Positions 1 to 5,572 of a stretch of DNA of 6,974 nucleotides are shown here, piece by piece. A program made the translations under genes and the position numbers. The stretch covers positions 1 to 6,974 of the forward strand of contig JBDTVE010000175.1 of the NCBI GenBank assembly GCA_040007355.1. The letters are read 5' to 3'. The notes below the pieces were generated by a model, which ran no database searches, was not told where the DNA came from, and saw nothing but the letters and a program-made list of their open reading frames with translations. This DNA comes from JACMLD01 sp040007355. GTDB taxonomy: Bacteria > Bacteroidota > Bacteroidia > Chitinophagales > Chitinophagaceae. Within the stretch, counting starts at the first letter, position 1; each line of letters starts with the position of its first letter.

Positions 1-121
1 CCCATTTCAATTCTTCGGTCAGTCCGCAGTCAAGAACAATCGCTCTCAGATGTTCAAGTTCCTTCTTCCAGTTTTTGGACTTGCTGAAGTAGAAATCAAC
101 CGTAGAATTAATATTGTTCAT
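1..121 (-). CDS. YdeI/OmdA-family protein (DUF1801-like N-terminus), cut by left window edge
   Basis: The minus strand is open from an ATG at 121-119 to base 1, giving 40 codons with no stop; the 3' part lies outside the window. The visible protein begins MNNINSTVDFYFSKSKNW and continues with KELEHLRAIVLDCGLTEELKW. A short lead-in, an F-[FY]-x-K-x-x-x-W segment, then L-R-x-I-[VL]-x-[DE]-x-G-L-x-E-E-L-K-W is characteristic of the YdeI/OmpD-associated family, whose N-terminal part is a DUF1801-type fold. The function is poorly defined; members are small soluble proteins, often annotated as bacteriocin-protection or YdeI-like, and I would not go further than the family name. The start is supported by the family-like N-terminus and by a promoter-like TAATTTTG just upstream. 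It is divergent from the small lipoprotein gene starting at 206. The C-terminal OmdA region cannot be checked here. Confidence 0.8.
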   Translation of the reverse strand, partial: MNNINSTVDFYFSKSKNWKKELEHLRAIVLDCGLTEELKW

Positions 122-125
122 TTAT

Positions 126-133
126 CAAAATTA
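126..133 (-). promoter_or_regulatory. Candidate -7 element (TAATTTTG) for the YdeI-family gene
   Basis: Read on the minus strand, bases 133 to 126 are TAATTTTG, an exact match to the Bacteroidota primary-sigma -7 consensus TAnnTTTG. A GTTG at 159-156 lies 22 bases further upstream and could act as the -33 element, slightly beyond the usual 19-21 spacing. The element ends only 4 bases before the ATG, so transcription would begin at or next to the start codon. The promoter role is inferred from consensus only. Confidence 0.45.
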
Positions 134-193
134 ACTGAAATAATGGGTGCGTGTTCAACCGGCCATTACTCAATTCTCCAAAATAATTTCCGG

Positions 194-201
194 TACCTTT
201 G
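194..201 (+). promoter_or_regulatory. Candidate -7 element (TACCTTTG) for the small lipoprotein gene
   Basis: TACCTTTG matches the Bacteroidota -7 consensus TAnnTTTG and ends 4 bases before the ATG at 206. I see no convincing TTTG-type -33 element at 19-21 bases upstream, so this is weaker than the kinase promoter. If used, the message would be leaderless or would start translation at the in-frame ATG at 218. Confidence 0.3.
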
Positions 202-205
202 CTCC

Positions 206-538
206 ATGATAAAATGGATGGCAGCCATCATACTGTTTGTTTTTATTTTTCCTGCAACGGGTTGTGCAACAATGATTTCACATGAAAAAAAACAATTAAC
301 CATTCATAAAAGCTGCTCCTGGGAGACAGCCAACCCCTCCCAGGATTACGGAACACTCCCGGACAACCGGGTAAACACAGCGCAGCAAAACTTACAAAAA
401 ACAAACCGCGCCCAGGGTAATACGGCTGGCCAGTCTTTACTTCAAAATGCGCACAACTTATCTGTTTTTTTTTCAACAATGGAAATATTGGGCAATAGCC
501 GGTGGCATCACAGCTATCCATCTCATCATTTTGGGTAG
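206..538 (+). CDS. Putative small lipoprotein, no recognised family
   Basis: This 110-residue ORF starts with a lipoprotein-like signal: a basic residue at position 3, a hydrophobic stretch (residues 5-16) and then PATGC, with Cys20 as the likely lipidated residue. The -3 residue is Ala rather than the preferred Leu, so the lipobox is acceptable but not ideal. The remaining 90 residues are polar, rich in Asn, Gln, Ser and Thr, with no recognisable domain; that would fit an exported, membrane-anchored protein of low complexity. The open frame extends upstream to base 50, but the part before 206 overlaps the divergent YdeI-family gene and its promoter and does not look like protein. The C-terminal end (HHSYPSHHFG) looks atypical, and a different plus frame is open from about 502 to 813, so a frameshift near 500-530 is possible. 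I do not recognise the protein; it could be spurious apart from the signal-like N-terminus. Confidence 0.4.
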   Translation: MIKWMAAIILFVFIFPATGCATMISHEKKQLTIHKSCSWETANPSQDYGTLPDNRVNTAQQNLQKTNRAQGNTAGQSLLQNAHNLSVFFSTMEILGNSRWHHSYPSHHFG

Positions 539-730
539 GCGGCACAGCTACAGGCCAGTCCATTATAGGCTGCAGTTGCCATAAGGAGCATCCACAACCA
601 GCCATCATTTCTGGCCCAGGCAAGACAATGGTGCTGATGCCGGTTAAACAAATACCAGCCGGTGACCCCGGGAAAACTAAACGGATGCGTAGCAAACTTC
701 ACCTTTACAATAAAATAATAAACTGTCCAC

Positions 731-2197
731 ATGTTTATAAATGCCGGGAATATTCTGCTGATTGGATCCTTACTTTTACTTGTCGGCGTCATTGCAGGCA
801 AAACAACCAATAAGCTGGGCGTGCCTACCCTGATATTTTTTCTTATTGTGGGTGTACTGGCGGGCTCTGAAGGAGTTGGCGGTATTCATTTCGACAACGC
901 ACGGCTGGCACAGCTGATTGGCATAACTGCACTAAATTTTATCCTTTTTTCCGGCGGGCTCGACACGCGCTGGGAAAGTATTAAACCGGTACTTGGAAAA
1001 GGCATTGCGTTGTCTACTCTTGGCGTATTTTTCACCGCCTTTTCGGTAGGCCTTTTTGCTCATTATTTCTTCCAATTCACGTTAACGGAGGGTCTTTTGC
1101 TGGGTTCGATTGTATCGGCCACAGATGCCGCCGCCGTATTTTCTATTTTGCGTAATAAGGGAATTGCGTTAAAAGGATCACTGCGACCTGTGCTGGAACT
1201 GGAAAGCGGCAGCAACGATCCCATGGCTTATTTCCTGACGATCACCTTAACCGGGCTGATTAAGACCGGCGATCAGCAGCTATCTATCGTATTTATCTCA
1301 TTTCTGAAAGAATTTATTATCGGGGGCGCCATTGGTTTCCTGATGGGCAAGGGAAGCGTTTGGCTCATCAACCATATTAAACTGGAAACAGAGGGGCTAT
1401 ACCCGGTGCTTACCATGGGCCTGGCTATTTTCACCTATGCGGTTACACATGCCATTGGCGGCAACGGCTTCCTGGCCGTCTATATCTGTGCCCTGATAAT
1501 GGGAAATAGCAATATTATTCACCGCAGAAGCCTGATCAAGTTCTATGACGGGCAGGCATGGCTTATGCAAATCGTTTTATTCCTTACGCTCGGGCTGCTG
1601 GTATTTCCCTCGCGGGTGCTTCCACTGGCCGGAACCGGTCTTTTAATATCCGCCTTCCTAATGTTTATTGCCCGGCCCATTGGCGTATTTACTGCCCTGG
1701 CCTTTTTCAATATCAATGCAAGAAGTAAATGTTTTATCTCCTGGGTAGGTTTGCGCGGAAGTGTTCCCATTGTTTTTGCCACTTACCCCCTGTTGGCCGG
1801 CATACCCAGGGCCGATCTTATCTTCAACCTCGTATTTTTTATCTCTGTAACTTCCGTTCTGCTACAGGGTACCACACTTTCTTACGTGGCAAAATTGCTG
1901 CATGTAACACTGCCGCCCAATATAAAGCCAAAGACAGAATTTGATTTTGAATTGTCGGACAGCATCAAAGCTGAAATGGAACCCATCATTCTTTTACCAA
2001 ACGCTCCGGCAACCGGTAAACGGATTGTTGAGTTATCCATTCCACCCACCATTACGATACTGGCTTTGCAACGCGCGGGGAGCTATATTGCGCCCAATGG
2101 ATCCACTACTTTACTGGCGGGGGATATTTTATACGTACTTGCAAAAGACAAAGCCGCCCTGGCCACGATACAGCAAAAGGCCGTACCGGTCGTATAA
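731..2197 (+). CDS. CPA1-family cation/proton antiporter with C-terminal RCK_C domain (NhaP2/YcgO type)
   Basis: A 488-residue inner-membrane antiporter that exchanges K+ (or Na+) for H+, with a role in pH and ion homeostasis. Residues 1-390 are about 12-13 hydrophobic segments. Family motifs are clear: SATDAAAVFSILR (129-141), the ESGSNDP motif at 158-164 with the Asn162-Asp163 pair expected for ion/proton binding in CPA1 exchangers, GGNGFLAVYICAL (243-255) and GLRGSVPIV (340-348). After the last membrane segment, residues about 405-480 form a cytoplasmic RCK_C (TrkA_C) domain ending in the typical G-x-T-x-L-x-x-GD-x-LYVLA pattern (457-471), a regulatory ligand-binding module. At 488 residues it is shorter than the roughly 580-residue E. 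coli YcgO/CvrA, which has an extra C-terminal CorC_HlyC-like domain that is absent here. The start fits the family's usual N-terminus (x-x-NILLIGSLLL); the upstream sequence is A-rich without a Shine-Dalgarno site. It appears monocistronic. Ion specificity cannot be set from sequence. Confidence 0.93.
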   Translation: MFINAGNILLIGSLLLLVGVIAGKTTNKLGVPTLIFFLIVGVLAGSEGVGGIHFDNARLAQLIGITALNFILFSGGLDTRWESIKPVLGKGIALSTLGVFFTAFSVGLFAHYFFQFTLTEGLLLGSIVSATDAAAVFSILRNKGIALKGSLRPVLELESGSNDPMAYFLTITLTGLIKTGDQQLSIVFISFLKEFIIGGAIGFLMGKGSVWLINHIKLETEGLYPVLTMGLAIFTYAVTHAIGGNGFLAVYICALIMGNSNIIHRRSLIKFYDGQAWLMQIVLFLTLGLLVFPSRVLPLAGTGLLISAFLMFIARPIGVFTALAFFNINARSKCFISWVGLRGSVPIVFATYPLLAGIPRADLIFNLVFFISVTSVLLQGTTLSYVAKLLHVTLPPNIKPKTEFDFELSDSIKAEMEPIILLPNAPATGKRIVELSIPPTITILALQRAGSYIAPNGSTTLLAGDILYVLAKDKAALATIQQKAVPVV

Positions 2198-2315
2198 AGC
2201 AGGCCGACAGGTTGCACAGGTTATCATCTTTAGCGGAACATCTGAAACCCACACCCTTTTCCGGGCAACCGGTAATCTTTAAGTTATCATGCACCCGCCT
2301 GAATTCAACCGGTTT

Positions 2316-2339
2316 AATGCCTGCCGGAAGCAGGGCATT
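2316..2339. other. Imperfect hairpin downstream of the antiporter
   Basis: AATGCCTGC (2316-2324) can pair with GCAGGGCATT (2330-2339) across the loop CGGAA, giving 9 base pairs with a single bulged base. It lies 118 bases after the antiporter stop. No T-run follows on either strand, so it is not a standard intrinsic terminator; it could be a processing or stability element of the antiporter 3' end, or chance. The rest of 2198-2448 shows no gene I can support: reading frames there are short and lack family-like sequence. Confidence 0.3.
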
Positions 2340-2448
2340 CATCATAATTCAGACCAATCGTTTATCGAAGATGAATAGAAGGACAAAGCCCCAATTTATT
2401 CGCCAGGCCTACTTGTGCTAAATCCATGTTTGCTGCCGTGTGTGTTGG

Positions 2449-2635
2449 TTATTCTACGCTATTAAATTCTTCGTCTGTTACGGGTTCAAGCCAGGCTAAC
2501 TGAATATCGTCTTTATAATCTGTAATGGCCTCCTGCCCTGGCTGTTTCTGCACGGCGGTAGTATCGCCGTTGTACTTGTGAGGCAAGGGGCTCTTTGCCG
2601 ACCGGCATAGGATAACAGGTTGCCGTTGTTTCCAT
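2449..2635 (-). pseudogene. Small hypothetical ORF, apparently frameshifted at a C4 run
   Basis: Two minus-strand frames here each look coding over half of this span. From an ATG at 2635-2633 one frame reads METTATCYPMPVGKEPLA and then loses its protein-like character. The next frame reads PHKYNGDTTAVQKQPGQ, then EAITDYKDDIQLAWLEP and VTDEEFNSVE, stopping at 2451-2449. Removing one C from the CCCC run (plus-strand GGGG, 2587-2590) joins them as ...GKEPLPHKYNGD..., an acidic protein of about 61 residues ending in a DDIQLAWLEPVTDEEF segment. Without a frameshift, the second frame could be used alone from a TTG at 2586-2584 as a 45-residue protein. I recognise no family. The gene is downstream of and co-directional with the SET gene, separated from it by a perfect palindrome. 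Frame quality is judged by eye. Confidence 0.4.
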
Positions 2636-2659
2636 TCTTAATTCTACTGGCAGGAATGA

Positions 2660-2678
2660 ATTCCACACTGTGTGGAAT
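2660..2678. repeat. Perfect 19-bp palindrome (9-bp arms)
   Basis: ATTCCACAC-T-GTGTGGAAT is an exact inverted repeat with a single central base. It lies 12 bases after the SET gene stop and about 25 bases before the ATG of the small minus-strand ORF. The one-base centre suits a dimeric protein-binding operator. As RNA it would fold with 8 pairs and a 3-base loop, but no T-run follows on the minus strand, so a classical terminator is less likely. Confidence 0.6.
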
Positions 2679-2690
2679 ATTTTATGGGGC

Positions 2691-3134
2691 TTACTGCTTC
2701 TGTGCCTCCAATTGAGTATTGGATATAATTACATCCCAGTATTCTTTTCCATAATCAACAAGTATCTCGGCATCGGTTGGAATATTTCGAACAGCCCGGA
2801 TAAAGACCTTGCCACGGCTAACGATGTATTCGGCATTGTTGCGTACGCCGCGTATGCCCGCGATCCCTTTTGCATCATTGGCATACCGGCCCGGAGCCTT
2901 TTTATTGGGTTTGGCGTCTATTACATGGTTACGGGTAATATAAAAGACATAAGCATTAAATGTCTTGTTCTCGCGGATGGCTTTCCAGGTGGTAATCCGG
3001 CCGGCGTATTCCACAACCAGTTCCCCTTTTTTAATTGCTCTACGGGTAAACAGTCCTTTACCGGCGCCGGGTAGCCGGGATTTTTTTATTACAAGGAGAG
3101 GGTGTTTGGCGTTCCTGTTAATGTGTGCTGGCAT
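2691..3134 (-). CDS. SET-domain protein-lysine methyltransferase-like protein
   Basis: A 147-residue protein that is almost entirely a SET domain, which transfers methyl groups from S-adenosylmethionine to lysine. Visible in order: SRLPGAGKGLFTRRAIKKGELVVEY (about 19-43), the G-x-G-x-F/L entry motif with G25 and G27; GRYANDAKG (82-90), the counterpart of the RFINHSC cofactor-pocket motif, with Asn86 kept; RNNAEYI (98-104); a repeat-turn FIRAVRNIPTDAEILVDYG (111-129) containing the conserved catalytic-region Tyr128; and EYW (131-133). There are no cysteine-rich pre-SET or post-SET regions, as is usual for short bacterial and viral SET proteins. I chose the ATG at 3134; the frame stays open to 3311, but those 59 extra residues have no SET-like sequence. 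The substrate is unknown. It stands alone, downstream of the kinase gene on the same strand but separated by nearly 300 bases. Confidence 0.85.
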   Translation of the reverse strand: MPAHINRNAKHPLLVIKKSRLPGAGKGLFTRRAIKKGELVVEYAGRITTWKAIRENKTFNAYVFYITRNHVIDAKPNKKAPGRYANDAKGIAGIRGVRNNAEYIVSRGKVFIRAVRNIPTDAEILVDYGKEYWDVIISNTQLEAQKQ

Positions 3135-3428
3135 AATACAATTTAACCATACTTCATGCCATTCCCCTTTGTTTCCAGGCCTTAAAAAACATACAGACTG
3201 CAACAGTGAAAACAAGGCGGCAATTTGCCTGGAAGATTTCCGAAGATTTGAATAGGAGCCAGGCTGAAAACAAGTCTTTGTTCTCCTCCATACAATGCCC
3301 CATTCCAACAAACGCAGCGGTATTACCAGGCGGAATGATTGGCTAAAATTCTTCTATAATAAAAATCAGTAAATGCTTATCCGCTGTAAAGTCAGACAAG
3401 CCGGCACAAAGCGGATTAAATAACAGGT
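3135..3428. other. 294-bp intergenic stretch between SET gene and kinase gene
   Basis: I see no gene here. A minus-strand extension of the SET frame covers 3135-3311 but looks non-coding. Near the kinase end lies an inverted repeat, ATCCGCT (3379-3385) and AGCGGAT (3410-3416), with a 24-base loop that itself contains the palindrome GCCGGC (3400-3405). On the minus strand the sequence following it contains TTTTTATTATAG (3365-3354), so it could contribute to ending the kinase transcript, though the long loop and the gap before the T-run make this weak. Confidence 0.35.
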
Positions 3429-5042
3429 TTATGCAGGCATATTTTTGTATTCAACCGGGATTTCCAGGGTAAATACAGCCCCCTTACCCAATTCACTTTC
3501 TGCCCAGATGTAGCCATGGTGCGCTTCAATAATCTCTTTAGAAATATACAATCCCAACCCAAGCCCCTCCGTTTTTTGCTTTCCTTCCTCAATCCTATAA
3601 AACCGGCTGAAAATTTTTCCCATTTCTTTATCAGCAATACCTATTCCCTGGTCGTGTACGCTTACCCGTATGAAATCCCCGTAATAGATGCTCTTCAATA
3701 ATACGGTTGATCCGGATTTTGAAAATTTAACGGCATTCGCCAGCAGATTAATGATTACCTGTCCTATTTTTTGCCCATCCACAAAAATCTGTACATCGCG
3801 GATTGGCAATTCAAATTCAAGAAAATGCCCGGGACTGAAGGCTTTTACCGTTTCAATGCTTTCCCTGATAATTAAATGCAGGCTTGCAGGCGCATAGTTT
3901 AGTGCCAGCGCGCCCGCTTGTATCTTTGAGATATCCAGCAAATCCCCGATAATAGCTGAAAGACGGTTCACCTGCTTGTTGATCTTGGGCATTACTTCGG
4001 TAGTAAGATCCGGCATTTTTTCCGCCAGTTGCAGGTAACCCTTGATGGTAGTGAGCGGGGTTTTTAATTCATGACTGGCGAAACTGATAAACTCATCTTT
4101 TTTTGCATTTAATGCCTGCACTTCGCCATACAATTTGGCTTTATTAAGGGTTACTGCTGCAATGCTTGAAATGGTTTGTAAAAGCCCCTCGTGTTCTGCC
4201 AGGAATTTCCCCTTTTCGGGATGCCCGAAGAAAAGCCCTCCCGTTACACCGCCCGAGGGTGCAATAACAGGAACGGCCAGGTAACTTACTACCGGCAGAT
4301 GTCCTTCCGGCATACCGTGGTATGGTTTGTTTTTCCCATAATTCGGATCTTTTGTAATATCATCTGACCGGTATAGTCCTTCTCCTTTAAAAGTTTTGCT
4401 GAAAACGGCCGTATTACGGGGCATACCAAATTTCTCAAACGCTTCCATGGGTGCGCCGGACAGGGTAAACAGCAAATACGATTCCCCTTTCGTGTCCGTT
4501 TTATTATAGAAGAACGCGCCAAAAGCGGCGCCCACCAATTTGGTACTGTCATCAGTAACCCGTTGCAGAATTTTCTCTTCATCAATTTCCCCGGCAATTG
4601 CCTTACTGATGACATTGATCGCTTCCATATGCCGGTTATGCCGCGTCAGCGCCTCTTCGGCCCGTTTTTGTTCGGTGATATCCCTTGCTATTTTAGAAGC
4701 GCCCACCACCACACCTGCCTGGTTTCGGATAGGCGATATAGTTAGGGAAATATGAATTTCCTCACCGGCCTTGTTGACCCGGATAGTCTGGAAATGTTCG
4801 ATGCGTTTACCCGCGCGCAGGTTGGCCACAATCATATCTTCTTCCGCCTGGCGATCGGCCGGTATTAACATAGAAATATGTTTCCCCAGCGCCTCTGCTT
4901 CCGGGTACCCGAACATGCGTTCAGCAGACCGGTTCCAACTGACGATTATACCATCCAGGCTCTTGCTGATAATCGCATCTTCCGACGAATCAATAATAGC
5001 CGCCAGGATCATCCGGCGCTGTTCCATATCTTCCTGTATCAT
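3429..5042 (-). CDS. PAS-GAF sensor histidine kinase
   Basis: A 537-residue hybrid-free sensor kinase with no membrane segments, so probably cytoplasmic. Domains in order: PAS (about 8-125, with DAIISKSLDGIIVSWN and the closing ARDITEQKRAEEAL); GAF (about 135-305, with YLAVPVIAPSGGVTGGLFFGHPE); HisKA with the H-box FASHELKTPL (321-330, phospho-acceptor His324); HATPase_c with N-box INLLANAVKF (431-440, Asn436), G1 DQGIGI (464-469), F-box KIFSRFYR (476-483) and G2 GLGLGL (493-498). All catalytic residues are present. PAS and GAF are ligand or redox/cofactor-binding modules, but no Cys/His cofactor site is evident, so the signal is unknown. It lacks a receiver domain, which fits the divergent single-domain receiver starting at 5198. 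The ATG at 5042 gives a helical lead-in before the PAS; an ATG five codons later is an alternative start. Confidence 0.95.
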   Translation of the reverse strand: MIQEDMEQRRMILAAIIDSSEDAIISKSLDGIIVSWNRSAERMFGYPEAEALGKHISMLIPADRQAEEDMIVANLRAGKRIEHFQTIRVNKAGEEIHISLTISPIRNQAGVVVGASKIARDITEQKRAEEALTRHNRHMEAINVISKAIAGEIDEEKILQRVTDDSTKLVGAAFGAFFYNKTDTKGESYLLFTLSGAPMEAFEKFGMPRNTAVFSKTFKGEGLYRSDDITKDPNYGKNKPYHGMPEGHLPVVSYLAVPVIAPSGGVTGGLFFGHPEKGKFLAEHEGLLQTISSIAAVTLNKAKLYGEVQALNAKKDEFISFASHELKTPLTTIKGYLQLAEKMPDLTTEVMPKINKQVNRLSAIIGDLLDISKIQAGALALNYAPASLHLIIRESIETVKAFSPGHFLEFELPIRDVQIFVDGQKIGQVIINLLANAVKFSKSGSTVLLKSIYYGDFIRVSVHDQGIGIADKEMGKIFSRFYRIEEGKQKTEGLGLGLYISKEIIEAHHGYIWAESELGKGAVFTLEIPVEYKNMPA

Positions 5043-5096
5043 AAGCGTTGCTGAATAAACTTATTTTCCCGGCACTTTTTCCGCCTAATAGTGGCT

Positions 5097-5125
5097 CAAA
5101 ATTAAGAAACATTCTCATGCTCCAA
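5097..5125 (-). promoter_or_regulatory. Candidate Bacteroidota promoter for the histidine kinase
   Basis: On the minus strand, TAATTTTG (5104-5097) matches the -7 consensus TAnnTTTG exactly, and a TTG (5125-5123) lies 18 bases upstream as a reduced -33 element. Transcription would begin around 5090, giving a leader of roughly 48 bases before the ATG at 5042. This is the best-placed promoter match in the window; it rests on consensus alone. Confidence 0.5.
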
Positions 5126-5159
5126 CCCTCAATTATAGAAAGCTTCTAAATCCCGGAAA

Positions 5160-5191
5160 TTTGTATATTTATCAAAATTCAAATATATTTA
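5160..5191 (+). promoter_or_regulatory. Candidate promoter for the receiver protein
   Basis: TTTG (5160-5163), 20 bases, then TATATTTA (5184-5191): a full -33 element with correct spacing and a -7 element that differs from TAnnTTTG only in the last base. The -7 element ends 6 bases before the ATG at 5198, so the message would be leaderless or nearly so. The surrounding 5160-5191 segment is very A/T-rich. It also contains TTTATCAAAATT (5168-5179), the same 12-mer found at 121-132 beside the YdeI-family start. Confidence 0.45.
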
Positions 5192-5197
5192 AGCAGT

Positions 5198-5560
5198 ATG
5201 CCCTCCGTACTAATTGTAGACGACGATACCGACCTGCTGGAAATGGTAGACCTGGTGCTTTCCAATGCCGGCATGAACGCCAATTGCATCTATGACGCTG
5301 CCACTTTATTTGATTCGGTAACCCATATTCGACCCGATATTGTGGTCATGGATGTTTTCCTGGGCGAGCAGGATGGACGAAGCCTGTGTTATAGTCTGAA
5401 AACTTCTGAGAACTTCAAAGACATACCGATCATACTGTATTCCGCCGGCATCATTTCGGGGGAGTCTGTGCGCAATGCACTTGCGGACGCATTCCTGATT
5501 AAACCTTTTAATATACATGCGTTAATTGCAAAGATAAAAGAGCTGACAATAAAAAACTAG
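5198..5560 (+). CDS. Single-domain response regulator (receiver/CheY-like)
   Basis: A 120-residue protein consisting only of a receiver domain, the phospho-accepting partner of histidine kinases. The key residues are all visible: acidic pocket Asp8-Asp9-Asp10 in VLIVDDD, phospho-acceptor Asp52 in VVMDVFLGEQDG, the Thr/Ser switch position Ser82 in LYSAG, and Lys102-Pro103 in LIKPF. The aromatic switch position before the Lys is replaced by the aliphatic pair Leu100-Ile101, so the output surface may differ from CheY. With no output domain it should act by protein-protein contact or as a phosphorelay intermediate. It is divergent from the PAS-GAF kinase with 155 bp between starts, which suggests they work together; direct phosphotransfer is an inference. 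It converges on the MEDS gene with 9 bp between stop codons. Confidence 0.94.
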   Translation: MPSVLIVDDDTDLLEMVDLVLSNAGMNANCIYDAATLFDSVTHIRPDIVVMDVFLGEQDGRSLCYSLKTSENFKDIPIILYSAGIISGESVRNALADAFLIKPFNIHALIAKIKELTIKN

Positions 5561-5572
5561 CCCGGCTGGCTA
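5551..5572 (-). terminator. Intrinsic terminator for the MEDS gene, overlapping both convergent stop codons
   Basis: Read on the minus strand, TAGCC (5572-5568) and GGCTA (5562-5558) pair across AGCCG, and are followed by G and TTTTTT (5556-5551). This is a short-stem hairpin plus T-run, which would end transcripts coming from the MEDS gene. The TAG stop of the MEDS frame (5572-5570) and, on the other strand, the TAG stop of the receiver gene (5558-5560) are the two outer ends of the hairpin. In the plus direction the following sequence is TATTAT, a weaker terminator. A 5-bp stem is short, so strength is uncertain. Confidence 0.45.

Noticed and set aside
243..695. 150-codon open frame on the minus strand opposite the lipoprotein region
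   Set aside because: The product is rich in Pro, Cys, Gly and Trp with no family-like pattern, and it overlaps a plus-strand frame with a signal sequence. It looks like an antisense shadow.
526..810. Minus-strand frame of 94 codons ending in a hydrophobic WLWMLLMATAAYNG stretch
   Set aside because: It overlaps the start of the antiporter, has no recognisable domain, and the hydrophobic part alone is not evidence of a membrane protein. A shorter version from the ATG at 741 cannot be excluded but is not supported.
2106..2345. Minus-strand 79-codon frame overlapping the antiporter 3' end
   Set aside because: Most of it is antisense to the RCK_C domain, and the part outside has no family resemblance.
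3135..3311. N-terminal extension of the SET frame to 3311
   Set aside because: The 59 residues show no SET or signal-peptide features; the domain begins just after the internal ATG at 3134.
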